Below are positions 35,329 to 44,078 of a DNA stretch of 64,000 bases, piece after piece. The notes beneath the pieces are model-generated. The model was given only the letters and a program-made list of their open reading frames with translations. It searched no databases and was not told where the DNA came from. The DNA is from CAYXLI01 sp964464925. Its GTDB lineage: Bacteria > Acidobacteriota > Terriglobia > Bryobacterales > Bryobacteraceae. The DNA lies in the NCBI GenBank assembly GCA_964464925.1, contig CAYXLI010000009.1, positions 1-64,000 of the forward strand. Reading direction: 5' to 3'. A program made the translations under genes and the position numbers. Each line of letters opens with the position of its first letter. Within the stretch, counting starts at the first letter, position 1.

Positions 35329-35925
35329 TTACTGGTTCGGCTCCCAGAGCACTTCCGGAGTCCCGAGGCGAAGGCTCGCCCATCGGCTATAAACAAAGAA
35401 CGCGTCGGACAGACGATTGAGATAGCGAATCGCTTCCTGTGGAACCTGTTCTTCTCTTTGCAAGGCGACAAGGAGCCGTTCCGCACGCCGGCATACCGTA
35501 CGGCAAACATGCAGTTCGGCATTGAGCCGCAAGCCTCCCGGCAGTACAAATGAACGGAGCGGCTGAAGAGCGGCGTTCATCTCGTCCATCTCGCTTTCGA
35601 GTCTTGCAATCTCGCTCTCCGTGACGCGCGGCTGCTTGGGATGGACGTCCTCCGGAAGTGTCGCCAGGATCGATCCGAGATTAAACAATTCATGCTGGAT
35701 CCGTTTCAGGATGGACGGGAGCGGGTATAAAGCCACGTCGGTTCCGGCGGACACAGACGCGATGCCTACGAAGGAGTTCAGTTCATCGACGGTGCCGTAG
35801 CTTTCGATGCGCAGCGAATCTTTAGGCACGCGCTGGCCGCCCACGAGGCTGGTTGAGCCGTCGTCTCCCCGCCGGGTGTAGATACGGTTCAAAGCGATAC
35901 GGGGCTCATTGAACTTTTCGCTCAC
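35329..35925 (-). CDS. PduO-type ATP:cob(I)alamin adenosyltransferase
   Basis: The 198-residue protein adenosylates cob(I)alamin to the coenzyme used by methylmalonyl-CoA mutase. It shows IYTRRGDDGSTSLVGG (ATP site), SYGTVDELNSFVG, LPGGLRLNAELHVCRTVCRRAER and YLNRLSDAFFVYSRW, all standard for the PduO/MMAB class. The start is GTG at 35925. It lies back to back with the mutase genes (starting at 35979), so its location explains its job: cofactor supply for that enzyme. TATCGT overlaps the start and may be a -10 box. Confidence 0.93.
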   Translation of the reverse strand: MSEKFNEPRIALNRIYTRRGDDGSTSLVGGQRVPKDSLRIESYGTVDELNSFVGIASVSAGTDVALYPLPSILKRIQHELFNLGSILATLPEDVHPKQPRVTESEIARLESEMDEMNAALQPLRSFVLPGGLRLNAELHVCRTVCRRAERLLVALQREEQVPQEAIRYLNRLSDAFFVYSRWASLRLGTPEVLWEPNQ

Positions 35926-35978
35926 GATACCAGTTTAGGCCGGGCTTCCCCTGTGGCGCCAAGCGCTACAATGAAGCC

Positions 35979-37544
35979 GTGAAGAAGTCCGCCGCCGAGT
36001 CCAAGCAGTTCAAGACGTCGAGCGGTGTACCTGTTAAGGCGTGCTACGGCCCGGTCGCCGGAGAGTTCCCTTACACGCGTGGCATCCATCCGGAGATGTA
36101 CCGGAAGAAGATTTGGACCATGCGCCAGTTCGCAGGGTTCGCCACACCGGAAGAAACGAATCAGCGGTACCGCTACCTGCTTTCCCAAGGACAACATGGT
36201 CTCTCGGTCGCGTTCGATCTCCCAACGCTGATGGGCTACGATGCCGATCACGCGAACGCGCTAGGGGAAGTAGGCAAGTGCGGAGTTGCGATCTCCTCGC
36301 TGGAAGACATGGAGACCCTGTTCAACGGAATCCCCTTGAGCGACGTGACGGTGTCGATGACCATCAATTCGCCGGCCGCGGTGATCTGGGCCATGTACCT
36401 GGTTGTCGCGGAGAAACAGGGAGCGAATCTGAAGGCCGTTTCCGGAACGCTCCAGAATGACATTCTCAAGGAATACATCGCACAGAAGGAGTTCATCTAT
36501 CCGCCCAAGCCGTCGATGCGATTGGTGACGGATGTGATTGAGTACGCGACATACAACACACCGAAGTTCAATCCGATCTCGATCAGCGGGTATCACATTC
36601 GCGAGGCCGGCTCGACCGCAATTCAGGAACTCGCGTTCACGCTGCGGGACGGCATCGAGTACGTAGATTGGGCATTGGAGCGGGGGTTGCCGGTGGATGC
36701 GTTCGCACCCGGGCTGAGCTTCTTCTTTAATGCGCACAACGACCTGTTCGAGGAAATTGCGAAGTACCGCGCGGCTCGGCGTATGTGGGCCTACATCATG
36801 CGCGACCGCTTCGGAGCGAAGGATGAGCGCAGTTGGAAACTGCGCTTTCACTCGCAGACGGCCGGATGCTCGCTCACGTGGCAGCAGCCGTACAACAATG
36901 TCGTTCGCACAGCGATTCAGGGTCTCGCTGCCGTGCTGGGCGGGACCCAGTCACTGCATACGAATTCGCTCGATGAGGCTTACGCGCTGCCGAGCGAGAG
37001 CGCGGTGACGCTTGCCCTGAGAACACAGCAGATTCTCGCTCATGAGAGCGGCGTCACCAAGACTGTGGATCCGCTCGGCGGCAGCTACTTCGTGGAGCAT
37101 CTCACGGACGAGGTCGAGAAAGCCGCGAACGAGTACATCCGAAAGATCGACCAGATGGGCGGCATGATTCCTGCTATCGAGCGCGGCTACCCGCAGGCCG
37201 AGATCGCCGATGCGAGCTATCAATTCCAGCACGCGGTGGAGAAGCAGGACGAAATCATCGTTGGCGTGAACGCGTTTCAGGACAAGGCGCAGCAGTCGAT
37301 CGAACTCCTGCAGATGAATGATGAGTCGCAGAACGTGCAAGTCGCGAAGCTCGAAGCGCTCAGGAAGCGGCGGAACGGCGAACGGGTACACCGGACGCTC
37401 GACGCCCTGCGCGAGGCGGCAACCGGAAAAGCCAACACGATGCCGCTTATACTGGATGCAGTGCGCGAGTACGCGACGCTTGGCGAAATTTGCGATGCCT
37501 TGCGGGACGTATTCGGCACGTATCAGGAACGCAGTCTAGTTTGA
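35979..37544 (+). CDS. Methylmalonyl-CoA mutase, large (catalytic) subunit
   Basis: The 521-residue protein is the acyl-CoA-binding TIM barrel of B12-dependent mutases: EFPYTRGIHPEMYRKKIWTM, AFDLPTLMGYDADH, ISGYHIREAGSTA, RFHSQTAGCSLTWQQPYNN and GGTQSLHTNSLDEA. The B12-binding domain is a separate small protein encoded just downstream, the split arrangement seen in archaea and several bacterial phyla. It should interconvert methylmalonyl-CoA and succinyl-CoA, although isobutyryl-CoA or ethylmalonyl-CoA mutases look similar. The start is GTG at 35979; TACAAT (35968-35973) lies a few bases upstream and would give a leaderless message. Confidence 0.92.
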   Translation: MKKSAAESKQFKTSSGVPVKACYGPVAGEFPYTRGIHPEMYRKKIWTMRQFAGFATPEETNQRYRYLLSQGQHGLSVAFDLPTLMGYDADHANALGEVGKCGVAISSLEDMETLFNGIPLSDVTVSMTINSPAAVIWAMYLVVAEKQGANLKAVSGTLQNDILKEYIAQKEFIYPPKPSMRLVTDVIEYATYNTPKFNPISISGYHIREAGSTAIQELAFTLRDGIEYVDWALERGLPVDAFAPGLSFFFNAHNDLFEEIAKYRAARRMWAYIMRDRFGAKDERSWKLRFHSQTAGCSLTWQQPYNNVVRTAIQGLAAVLGGTQSLHTNSLDEAYALPSESAVTLALRTQQILAHESGVTKTVDPLGGSYFVEHLTDEVEKAANEYIRKIDQMGGMIPAIERGYPQAEIADASYQFQHAVEKQDEIIVGVNAFQDKAQQSIELLQMNDESQNVQVAKLEALRKRRNGERVHRTLDALREAATGKANTMPLILDAVREYATLGEICDALRDVFGTYQERSLV

Positions 37545-37555
37545 GCGGCAACGTC

Positions 37556-37975
37556 ATGGAGCGGAAAATCCGAGTTCTGGTTGCCAAACCCGGCCTCGAT
37601 GGACACGACCGGGGAGCCAAGGTCATCGCTCGCGCTTTGCGCGACGCCGGCATGGAGGTCATCTATACTGGGCTGCGGCAAAGTCCTGAGATGATCGTGA
37701 CCGCTGCGATGCAGGAAGATGTACAGGTTATTGGCCTGTCGATCCTGTCCGGTGCTCATAATGCCATCGTCCCAAAGGTGCTCGATCTTCTGCGGGAGCG
37801 GGACATGAATGATGTTCTCGTGATCGTTGGAGGTATCATTCCAGATGAGGATGCAGCGCAACTCAGGGAACGCGGCGTAGCTGCTGTGTTCCAGCCCGGC
37901 GCCTCTCTGGACGCGATTGTTTCGTTCATACAACAAAGCGTGCGCCCTGAAGAAGTTTCGATCGGCAGTGAATAA
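37556..37975 (+). CDS. Methylmalonyl-CoA mutase, small (B12-binding) subunit
   Basis: The 139-residue protein is a stand-alone cobalamin-binding domain. It has the base-off ligand motif LDGHDRGAK (DxHxxG), LSILSGAH and the VIVGGIIPDEDA loop. It pairs with the large subunit that ends 11 bases upstream. The ATG at 37556 gives the family N-terminus (ERKIRVLVAKPGLDGHD); the frame opens earlier at 37490 inside the large-subunit gene. Confidence 0.93.
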   Translation: MERKIRVLVAKPGLDGHDRGAKVIARALRDAGMEVIYTGLRQSPEMIVTAAMQEDVQVIGLSILSGAHNAIVPKVLDLLRERDMNDVLVIVGGIIPDEDAAQLRERGVAAVFQPGASLDAIVSFIQQSVRPEEVSIGSE

Positions 37976-38018
37976 TAACTGCACTCGCTTTTAGGAGCGG
38001 GTCGAGAAGAGATCTTGC

Positions 38019-39353
38019 ATGCAAGAAAAATTGAATATTGCAGTCTTCGTCGATTACGACAACATTGAGATTGGCGTGAAATCGACACTGCGCCGCGAAT
38101 TTGATGTATCCGTGGCGTTGGAAGCGCTCAAGGAGCGCGGCGACATCGTGGCGAAATTCGCCTACGCCAACTGGGGCCGGCAGGAAGGCGCAACGCGCCA
38201 GATGGCTGAGAACGCTGTTCAGATGGTGCAGCGAATTCCGTCCCCGCGCGGGGATAAGAACGGCGCCGACATCAATCTGGCGCTCGACGCTCTCGAGATG
38301 GCATTCACGCATCAACACGTGAACGCCTTCGCGATCGTCAGCGGCGATAGTGACTTTATTCCTCTGGTGAACAAGCTCAAAGAGTACGGCAAGACCGTCT
38401 ACGTCGTGGGCGGAAAGGCATTCACCAGCACCATCCTTCAACAGAACTGTCACGAGTTCATCAGCTACGAATCCCTGCTCGATGAACCAGGCAGCCGGCG
38501 CGAGCAGCGTCAGGACAAGTGGAAAGACCGAAAGGAGCGGCCCGCGGCCGAAGGTGCGGGTGCAGGGGGCGAGAAGCCCGCCGAAAAGCCGCAACACCAA
38601 CAACAGCGCGGCCGTCCTGCTCCGCTGGATCTGGCGCAGGCAATGCCGCTCGTAGAGCGAGCATTGCAGGTGTTGGAGCGGCGCGCGGTACAACCGCAGC
38701 TTGGTCTGCTGAAATCAACCATGCTGCAACTTGATTCGGCATTCAGCGAGCGAGCTTACGGCGCCAACAGCTTTTCCGACTTTGTCGACAAGCTGCGGAA
38801 GGCCGACTTCGTCAACGTGAGCGGAACCGGCGGGCGTTATCTGATCGAGCGTAAAGGCTCGGTGTCACCGGATATCGGCAAGCCGAAGCCCGAAGAACTT
38901 CTTCCGCTTCTACGTGACGTACTCGAAACGCACCGCATGGAAATGGAAAATGGCGGAGCCGCGGAAGAGCTCGAGACCTGGATGCGGGACGAGCACCCGA
39001 ACATCGACGTTAAGAACTACGGCTTCCAGGAATTCCCGGAGTTCCTGAACTTCGCGCAGGACAAGCTTGTTGTTCGCATCGAACCCGACGAAGAGAAGGG
39101 CTTGATGGTCTTCCTGGGTGCTGAGTTTTACCCGCCGGCACCACCCCCGCAAGAAGAGCAGTCGATTCCGGAAGAAGAGGAGGACGGTCCGCAACCGATC
39201 GTGGAGGGGCAGCCTTCCATGGTGGCGCCTACCCCGCCGATTACGCCGAAGCCGGTGAAGCGCGCTCCAAAGCCGCGCAAGCGGGCTGCAGCGTCCGGCG
39301 AAGGTACGGAACGGCCAAAGCGCCGCACCACTCGAAAGAAGGCGACCGACTAA
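38019..39353 (+). CDS. NYN-domain nuclease with two OST-HTH/LOTUS-like domains
   Basis: The 444-residue protein begins with a NYN (PIN-like, LabA/Limkain type) domain at about 5-150. Its acidic residues are visible in VFVDYDNIE, NGADINLALD and VSGDSDFIPL, the expected metal-dependent RNase site. After a Gln/Arg/Pro-rich linker, two modules follow, about 205-280 (VERALQVLERRAVQPQLGLL, AYGANSFSDFVDKL) and 290-370 (NIDVKNYGFQEFPEFLNFAQ). Both match the OST-HTH/LOTUS RNA-binding pattern. The tail (400-444) is Lys/Arg/Pro-rich and probably binds nucleic acid. It is followed with zero spacing by ridA. Confidence 0.85.
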   Translation: MQEKLNIAVFVDYDNIEIGVKSTLRREFDVSVALEALKERGDIVAKFAYANWGRQEGATRQMAENAVQMVQRIPSPRGDKNGADINLALDALEMAFTHQHVNAFAIVSGDSDFIPLVNKLKEYGKTVYVVGGKAFTSTILQQNCHEFISYESLLDEPGSRREQRQDKWKDRKERPAAEGAGAGGEKPAEKPQHQQQRGRPAPLDLAQAMPLVERALQVLERRAVQPQLGLLKSTMLQLDSAFSERAYGANSFSDFVDKLRKADFVNVSGTGGRYLIERKGSVSPDIGKPKPEELLPLLRDVLETHRMEMENGGAAEELETWMRDEHPNIDVKNYGFQEFPEFLNFAQDKLVVRIEPDEEKGLMVFLGAEFYPPAPPPQEEQSIPEEEEDGPQPIVEGQPSMVAPTPPITPKPVKRAPKPRKRAAASGEGTERPKRRTTRKKATD

Positions 39354-39737
39354 ATGATCGAGAGACTGAATCCTCCTGGCGTGGTGACGCCGCGCGGGCC
39401 GTATTCGCCCGCGGTTCGGGCCGGCGACCTCCTGTTCGTTTCGGGACAGGGTCCCGCCGACCCGGAGACGAACGAGATGTCATTCGGTGATATTCAGCAC
39501 GAGACGCGAATGGTTCTCAACAACGTGAGACGAATTCTGGAGGGTTGCGGAGCGAGCATGCATCAAGTGGTGAAGTGCTCCGTATTCCTGAAGGATGTTG
39601 GGGATTTCGCTGCAATGAATGCTGTGTATTCGGAATTCTTCGGCGACCAAAAGCCTGCGCGCACTACGGTTCAGGCGGTAATGCCCGACCCACGCATGAA
39701 GGTAGAGATCGACTGCATCGCCTATATCGGCAAGTAG
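39354..39737 (+). CDS. ridA: RidA family enamine/imine deaminase
   Basis: The 127-residue protein matches the YjgF/YER057c/UK114 family: GPYSPAVRAGDLLFVSGQ, VKCSVFLKDVGDF and a late PARTTVQAVMPDPRMKVEID with the conserved substrate-binding Arg. RidA hydrolyses reactive 2-aminoacrylate from PLP enzymes. It starts directly after the NYN gene stop (TAA then ATG), so the two are co-transcribed, and it ends at a strong terminator. Confidence 0.92.
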   Translation: MIERLNPPGVVTPRGPYSPAVRAGDLLFVSGQGPADPETNEMSFGDIQHETRMVLNNVRRILEGCGASMHQVVKCSVFLKDVGDFAAMNAVYSEFFGDQKPARTTVQAVMPDPRMKVEIDCIAYIGK

Positions 39738-39752
39738 TATTTTGTTCAGAGA

Positions 39753-39794
39753 AACGCGCGGCTGGTACCTCTAAAACAGGGCCGCGCGTTTTGT
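39753..39794. terminator. Bidirectional intrinsic terminator
   Basis: AACGCGCGGC (39753-39762) pairs perfectly over ten bases with GCCGCGCGTT (39781-39790). TTGTCT follows on the plus strand and TCTCTG on the minus strand. It lies between the 3' ends of convergent ridA and the stress-protein gene and should stop both, better on the plus strand. Confidence 0.8.
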
Positions 39795-40580
39795 CTAGGT
39801 CAGCCGGTCGTAAATCCGGGAAGCCCCGCGCCGTACGGAACGGCCGGCATCGCGAACTTCTTCCCCGACCCGGTGGGCACCGCGTTCGATGGAGTGTCCC
39901 GCATCACGCATCCGATCCTCGGCCCGGTTGATGGTCGAGCCTGACCGGTACGCCGGACTACTTGGATAACTGCCGCCGTACAGGCGCCGCTCTTCTGTGA
40001 ATTCATTCTCGTTGTAGGGCGCGGCGTTCGGGTCGTAACCCTTCCAGCCGCGATTCTGCCAGCTTGAGACGCGATCGTTGACGTCAACCGATCCGTTGGC
40101 ATCGAGGATGTCGCGGGCGCGTTCGGCGTTGATGGCATCCGTTTTCACGGTCACCAGAACATCACCGCGACGCACGCCCTCGGCGTAGTGCTTCGCTTCG
40201 CCCTCGGGAATTCCAGACTCGGTGAGCGCGCCGATCAAACCGCCCGCCGCGGCCCCTACGCCGGCGCCGGTCAGGGCAGCGGCAATCGGTCCAGCAGCGA
40301 GTATTGGGCCGATAACCGGGATGGTCAATGCTCCAGCGGCGCTCAACAACAAGCCACCCACACCACCGATGGCTGCGCCGATGCCCGCATCGGCAACGAC
40401 GTCCGAAGTCTTATCGGTTGTCTCTGTATCCGACTTGTAACCGATCGCGTGCTTATGCGCAACGAGGCTAATGTCACCTCGCGGAATGCCCGCGCGTTCC
40501 AACTCGGAAACGGCGTTTTCTGCCTCCTGCACGGAATTGAAAATACCCACAACTGTCTTGGTTTGGTTAGCAACCGCCAT
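39795..40580 (-). CDS. YflT-type general stress protein with glycine-rich segment
   Basis: The 261-residue protein starts with a heat-induced stress protein YflT-like domain (TVVGIFNSVQEAENAVSELE, PRGDISLVAHK). A Gly/Ala-rich hydrophobic hairpin-like region (about 65-125, GAAIGGVGGLLLSAAGALTI) and GIPEGEAKHYAEGVRRGDVL follow. The C-terminus is Arg/Glu/Asp-rich with short repeated units (RDAGHSIERGAHR, RDAGRSVRRGASR). GAGGAG precedes the ATG. The function is unknown; relatives are stress-induced and may touch the membrane. Confidence 0.78.
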   Translation of the reverse strand: MAVANQTKTVVGIFNSVQEAENAVSELERAGIPRGDISLVAHKHAIGYKSDTETTDKTSDVVADAGIGAAIGGVGGLLLSAAGALTIPVIGPILAAGPIAAALTGAGVGAAAGGLIGALTESGIPEGEAKHYAEGVRRGDVLVTVKTDAINAERARDILDANGSVDVNDRVSSWQNRGWKGYDPNAAPYNENEFTEERRLYGGSYPSSPAYRSGSTINRAEDRMRDAGHSIERGAHRVGEEVRDAGRSVRRGASRIYDRLT

Positions 40581-40776
40581 CGATTCTCCTCGTACCTCAA
40601 GTGTGCGCGGGAGCCGCGGATTGTGCGAACGAGCTTGAGATCAGGATGACTCCGCGGCACTCGCGCCGCCTGTTGTAGAGCAATTACCGGACCTAGAGCC
40701 AGCACCAAGACATTTGAGGAGGATGCGCGGAAGAGCCGGGTGTACGGATTACAAGGGACGAAGAATTTACAAGACT

Positions 40777-41181
40777 CTACCAGTCCGCGTACGGCGTGCC
40801 ATCCAGGCTTGTTTTGTCGGAGCCGCTTTTCACATCGAAGATACCCGGCTCGCTTTGGTTCACGCTGCTGGTGGAATCCTCCATGACGATCTTCCAGGAA
40901 GTGTTGTTGCCCACCATAGGATCGACGGGAATGGCTCGGAGGTAACCTTCGCGGACGAGTTCGTCAAGTTGCTGCGGAGCCTTTTGTTTATCGTACGTGT
41001 ACTCGTCGATAACCGTGCGCAAGGTGAACAGATTATTCCGCAGCACCGTTTCTTTGGAGCGCAAGATCGATTTCTGGTAAAAAGGCACGGCGATCGAAAC
41101 GAGGATCGAGATGACGGCCATCACGACCATCAACTCGATCAACGTGAAGCCACGCCTACCACTCCGAATATGGCGTGCCAT
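40777..41181 (-). CDS. Type II secretion-like pseudopilin (second)
   Basis: The protein has 134 residues from the ATG at 41181. The prepilin signal is RRGFTLIELMVVMAVISI: cleavage after Gly, then Phe, with Glu at mature position 5, and a hydrophobic helix. The C-terminal part resembles GspG (DELVREGYLRAIPVDPMV, SGSDKTSLDGTPYADW). It starts inside the end of the first pseudopilin gene (26-base overlap), so it is translationally linked to it. The frame extends upstream to 41223 without family sequence. Confidence 0.85.
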   Translation of the reverse strand: MARHIRSGRRGFTLIELMVVMAVISILVSIAVPFYQKSILRSKETVLRNNLFTLRTVIDEYTYDKQKAPQQLDELVREGYLRAIPVDPMVGNNTSWKIVMEDSTSSVNQSEPGIFDVKSGSDKTSLDGTPYADW

Positions 41182-41626
41182 CTCCAGCTTTCTCCGTTGT
41201 CTTTGAATACACATCGAATACATTCTGACCGCCCCACGCGCCAGCCTTCGGGTCGTCCTGTGTGCTGCGCAGCCCCCAATCGGTGCTATTGGTGAACGGA
41301 TCCTTTGGAATCCTGCGCAGGAAGCGGATTTTCTGATCGACCTGCCCGGCCACCTTCACGCCATCCACCAGCATATCCAGGTTCTCCGGATACCCGTTCG
41401 TGTCCATTTTCATCTGACCCAGTTTGCCTTGGTCAGCCATGTCCTTGTAGCGGTCAATGGCGCCTCGCATTTCGTGAAGAGCGTGACGCAGTTCCTTCTC
41501 GCGTTCACGCCGCACCTTATACCGGGCCAGCGGTACGGCCATTCCACTGAGGACCATCATGATCGTGAACGCCACGATCAGTTCCACCAGAGTGAGACCG
41601 GCCTGTGTCTTCCTTCTCCTTCGCAT
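41156..41626 (-). CDS. Type II secretion-like pseudopilin (first)
   Basis: The 156-residue protein has a prepilin leader KTQAGLTLVELIVAFTIMMV (Gly cleavage, Glu5). The body is GspG-like, with HEMRGAIDRYKDMADQGK, RIPKDPFTNSTDWGLRS and a GDGTPYSEW end like that of its neighbour. It starts six bases after the secretin stop and overlaps the second pseudopilin. The similar ends of the two suggest an old duplication. Confidence 0.87.
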   Translation of the reverse strand: MRRRRKTQAGLTLVELIVAFTIMMVLSGMAVPLARYKVRREREKELRHALHEMRGAIDRYKDMADQGKLGQMKMDTNGYPENLDMLVDGVKVAGQVDQKIRFLRRIPKDPFTNSTDWGLRSTQDDPKAGAWGGQNVFDVYSKTTEKAGDGTPYSEW

Positions 41627-41632
41627 GGACTG

Positions 41633-43981
41633 CTACTTCACGTTGACCGTGACCGTGGCCCCCTTGAATGGCTCGGCATCGCTGGTCTTATGGAATACGC
41701 GGGCATCCGGCATCGTGATGGTCGCAGAGCCCTGCTGCAAGGCCTGGAACGTGTAGACCACGAGTTCACCGGACCCATCGAGGCCAGCCGAGTTCGGCGA
41801 GCGCATCAGATTCGTGTACATGACACCTTCATCCTGCACGATGTTGTTCATCATCGGCGGTTCGCCGTCCTTACCGAGGAACGTTCCGGCACGCGCATTC
41901 ACCAGCTTGACCAACTTGGGGTCGAACCGGAATTGCAGCGGCACTCCGTAAAGATCTTTCGCATTCTGGACGTTGACCACAACGTTGAAATTCTCACCCT
42001 GTTTGGTCTCTATCGTCGGGGAGGCAGGCACAATAGCGAAAGGACCCGCCGGCGCCGCCGCTGCCGCATCGGCAGGCGGTTTGGGGGCCGTAGCTGGCGG
42101 CGGCCCCTGAGCCGGGGCGGGCGTGACGGCCGGAGCGGGTGTCGGGGCACCCGCTGGAACGGCTGGAGCGGCAGGCGCCGGGATCGAGTTATCCTTGCGC
42201 GGCGCATAACTAAGCTTGACCGTTTGATCTACACCCGAAGCGATGGCCTTAAGGTTGTGGTCGTTCAGGTCCGGCGTGCGCACGATGTGCGGGATGAGAG
42301 CAATGAGCAACTCGCCCTGGCTCTTTTCCGTATGATCGGTTCCAAAAAAGTGCCCGATGATCGGAATGTTCATTAACCCCGGGATGCCCGCAAGACTCTT
42401 GGCATCCTGGTGCTGCATGAGACCGCCAAGAAGATTGACTTCACCCTCTCTGAGGCGGATGTCGTGCACGATATGTTTCTGGCTGATCACAGGCTGGTCG
42501 AGATCGCCGATTTTCACGTAGCGATTTACGTTCGAAACCTCCACGTCCACGTGCATGGATACTTCGTCGGTACCATGAATTTTCGGCACGATGTCCACGT
42601 TCACGCCGACTTCGGCGAAGTTGAATTGCGTGCTGACCAGGGGACTGACACCGCCGCCGACGGCTCCGCCAATGGCGCTTCCGAAGCTGCCGGTCGCGTA
42701 AGGAATCTTGTCACCGATCTTCAGAGTCGCCTTGCCGTTATCCACTGCGCGCAACTGCGGCTGCTGCAGGACACGAGTCATGCTATCGGTCGCGACAGCC
42801 TGCAAGAGCCCGCCTGGAACGGCGAACGAGAAATCGCTGCTGCCGATGTTCCTGATGCTGTTCAGATTGACGGTGGTCGACTTTCCGTCGGCGCTGGACG
42901 TATAGCCTATCGGAATTTTGATACCCGCCGCGCCTCCGGTCGTCATGGTTGCGGCGAGGTCCTTGACGCGCGCACGGTCCGCTTCCATCACGACCACGTC
43001 AATCACGACCTCGGGCTTCGGCTTGTCGAGGTCGGCAATCAGTTTCTCCGCCAGGGCCATCTGGTCGGCAGTACCGCGCATGAGAATCGCGTTCTGAGCG
43101 TTGTAGGTGAATGCGCGGCGGATTTCGGTTACGGATCGAACGGTGGTGGAGATTTCCTGCAGTTCCTGAACGGTTGTGGCGTTCTTGATATAGAACACCT
43201 TAACCACGTAGTCCTCATAATCGCGCCGCTTGGTGACGTTGTCGCTGGTGACGAAAATCGTATTTGAAGAGAGCGGTTTCCAGTAGGACTTCGTCTGAAT
43301 GGCAAGATAATCGAGGGCTTCTTCCAACGTGGTGTTGGACAGATCGATCGTGAACGTAGACTTTCCCGGCGGCGGCTGGTAATCGGGATCGAAGATCACA
43401 TTGATTCCGGCCAGTTTGCCCACGGTTTCGTAGAGCACCTTCACCGGCTGGTTGTTCATTTTCAGCGTAGCGATCTGACGGGTAATCGGCTTCAGTTCAG
43501 GCGGCGGGAGAATTCGGCCGGAACGTTCGTCCGTTTCCTTCTGCGCCCTCTGCGTCGGAGTGAGGCCGCGGTCGGCGGGGTTGGCCGAATGTGGCTGTCC
43601 CTTATCCTTGTCGATCATCTCCTTGGTTCGCTTCATCTCCTGTAAGGCGATGGAAGAGGAGGGATCGATCGCATAGGCCTTCTGGAACTCCGTGAAGGCT
43701 TCCTCGAGTTTGCCCTGCTCACGGATTTTCTGACCGAGGTCGACACGGGCCATGGCTGCCTGGAACCGGACGCGTTTGGTAGACAACTGATAGCCGGGGT
43801 CGGACGGGTCGGAAGAGAGCGCCTTCTCGTAGAATTCGAGGGCCTTGTCCCACTCTTTGCGGATTTCGGCCTGCTGCCCTTCCTTGAGGAGCTTGTCTCC
43901 GGCCCGAGTTCGTGCGTCCGCGCCTGTGGCGAGCAGCATGGCGAAAGCCAGAGGCTTTCCTAACTTATTCAAAACAGACAT
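41633..43981 (-). CDS. Secretin with N-terminal TPRs and C-terminal cohesin domain
   Basis: The 782-residue protein has, in order: a signal peptide (about 1-23), TPR repeats (24-113), an STN-like/N0 region (165-250), a secretin N domain (about 255-320), the secretin beta-barrel (390-570, with REGEVNLLGGLMQ and IPGLMNIPIIGHFFG), a Pro/Ala linker (597-648) and a cohesin-like domain (650-782, LYGVPLQFRFDPKLVKLVNA). It should form the outer-membrane ring of a type II secretion or type IV pilus system. The GspE/F/C partners are not present here. TTGAGT and TTAGAT, 16 bases apart, lie immediately before the ATG. Confidence 0.9.
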   Translation of the reverse strand: MSVLNKLGKPLAFAMLLATGADARTRAGDKLLKEGQQAEIRKEWDKALEFYEKALSSDPSDPGYQLSTKRVRFQAAMARVDLGQKIREQGKLEEAFTEFQKAYAIDPSSSIALQEMKRTKEMIDKDKGQPHSANPADRGLTPTQRAQKETDERSGRILPPPELKPITRQIATLKMNNQPVKVLYETVGKLAGINVIFDPDYQPPPGKSTFTIDLSNTTLEEALDYLAIQTKSYWKPLSSNTIFVTSDNVTKRRDYEDYVVKVFYIKNATTVQELQEISTTVRSVTEIRRAFTYNAQNAILMRGTADQMALAEKLIADLDKPKPEVVIDVVVMEADRARVKDLAATMTTGGAAGIKIPIGYTSSADGKSTTVNLNSIRNIGSSDFSFAVPGGLLQAVATDSMTRVLQQPQLRAVDNGKATLKIGDKIPYATGSFGSAIGGAVGGGVSPLVSTQFNFAEVGVNVDIVPKIHGTDEVSMHVDVEVSNVNRYVKIGDLDQPVISQKHIVHDIRLREGEVNLLGGLMQHQDAKSLAGIPGLMNIPIIGHFFGTDHTEKSQGELLIALIPHIVRTPDLNDHNLKAIASGVDQTVKLSYAPRKDNSIPAPAAPAVPAGAPTPAPAVTPAPAQGPPPATAPKPPADAAAAAPAGPFAIVPASPTIETKQGENFNVVVNVQNAKDLYGVPLQFRFDPKLVKLVNARAGTFLGKDGEPPMMNNIVQDEGVMYTNLMRSPNSAGLDGSGELVVYTFQALQQGSATITMPDARVFHKTSDAEPFKGATVTVNVK

Positions 43982-44078
43982 GTTATCTAAGTTGCAGCTG
44001 TGCTACACTCAAGAATGAAACGTCAGCTTACAAAGGTACTGACGATTCCGGCATCCAACGCGTTGAGATCAAAATACC

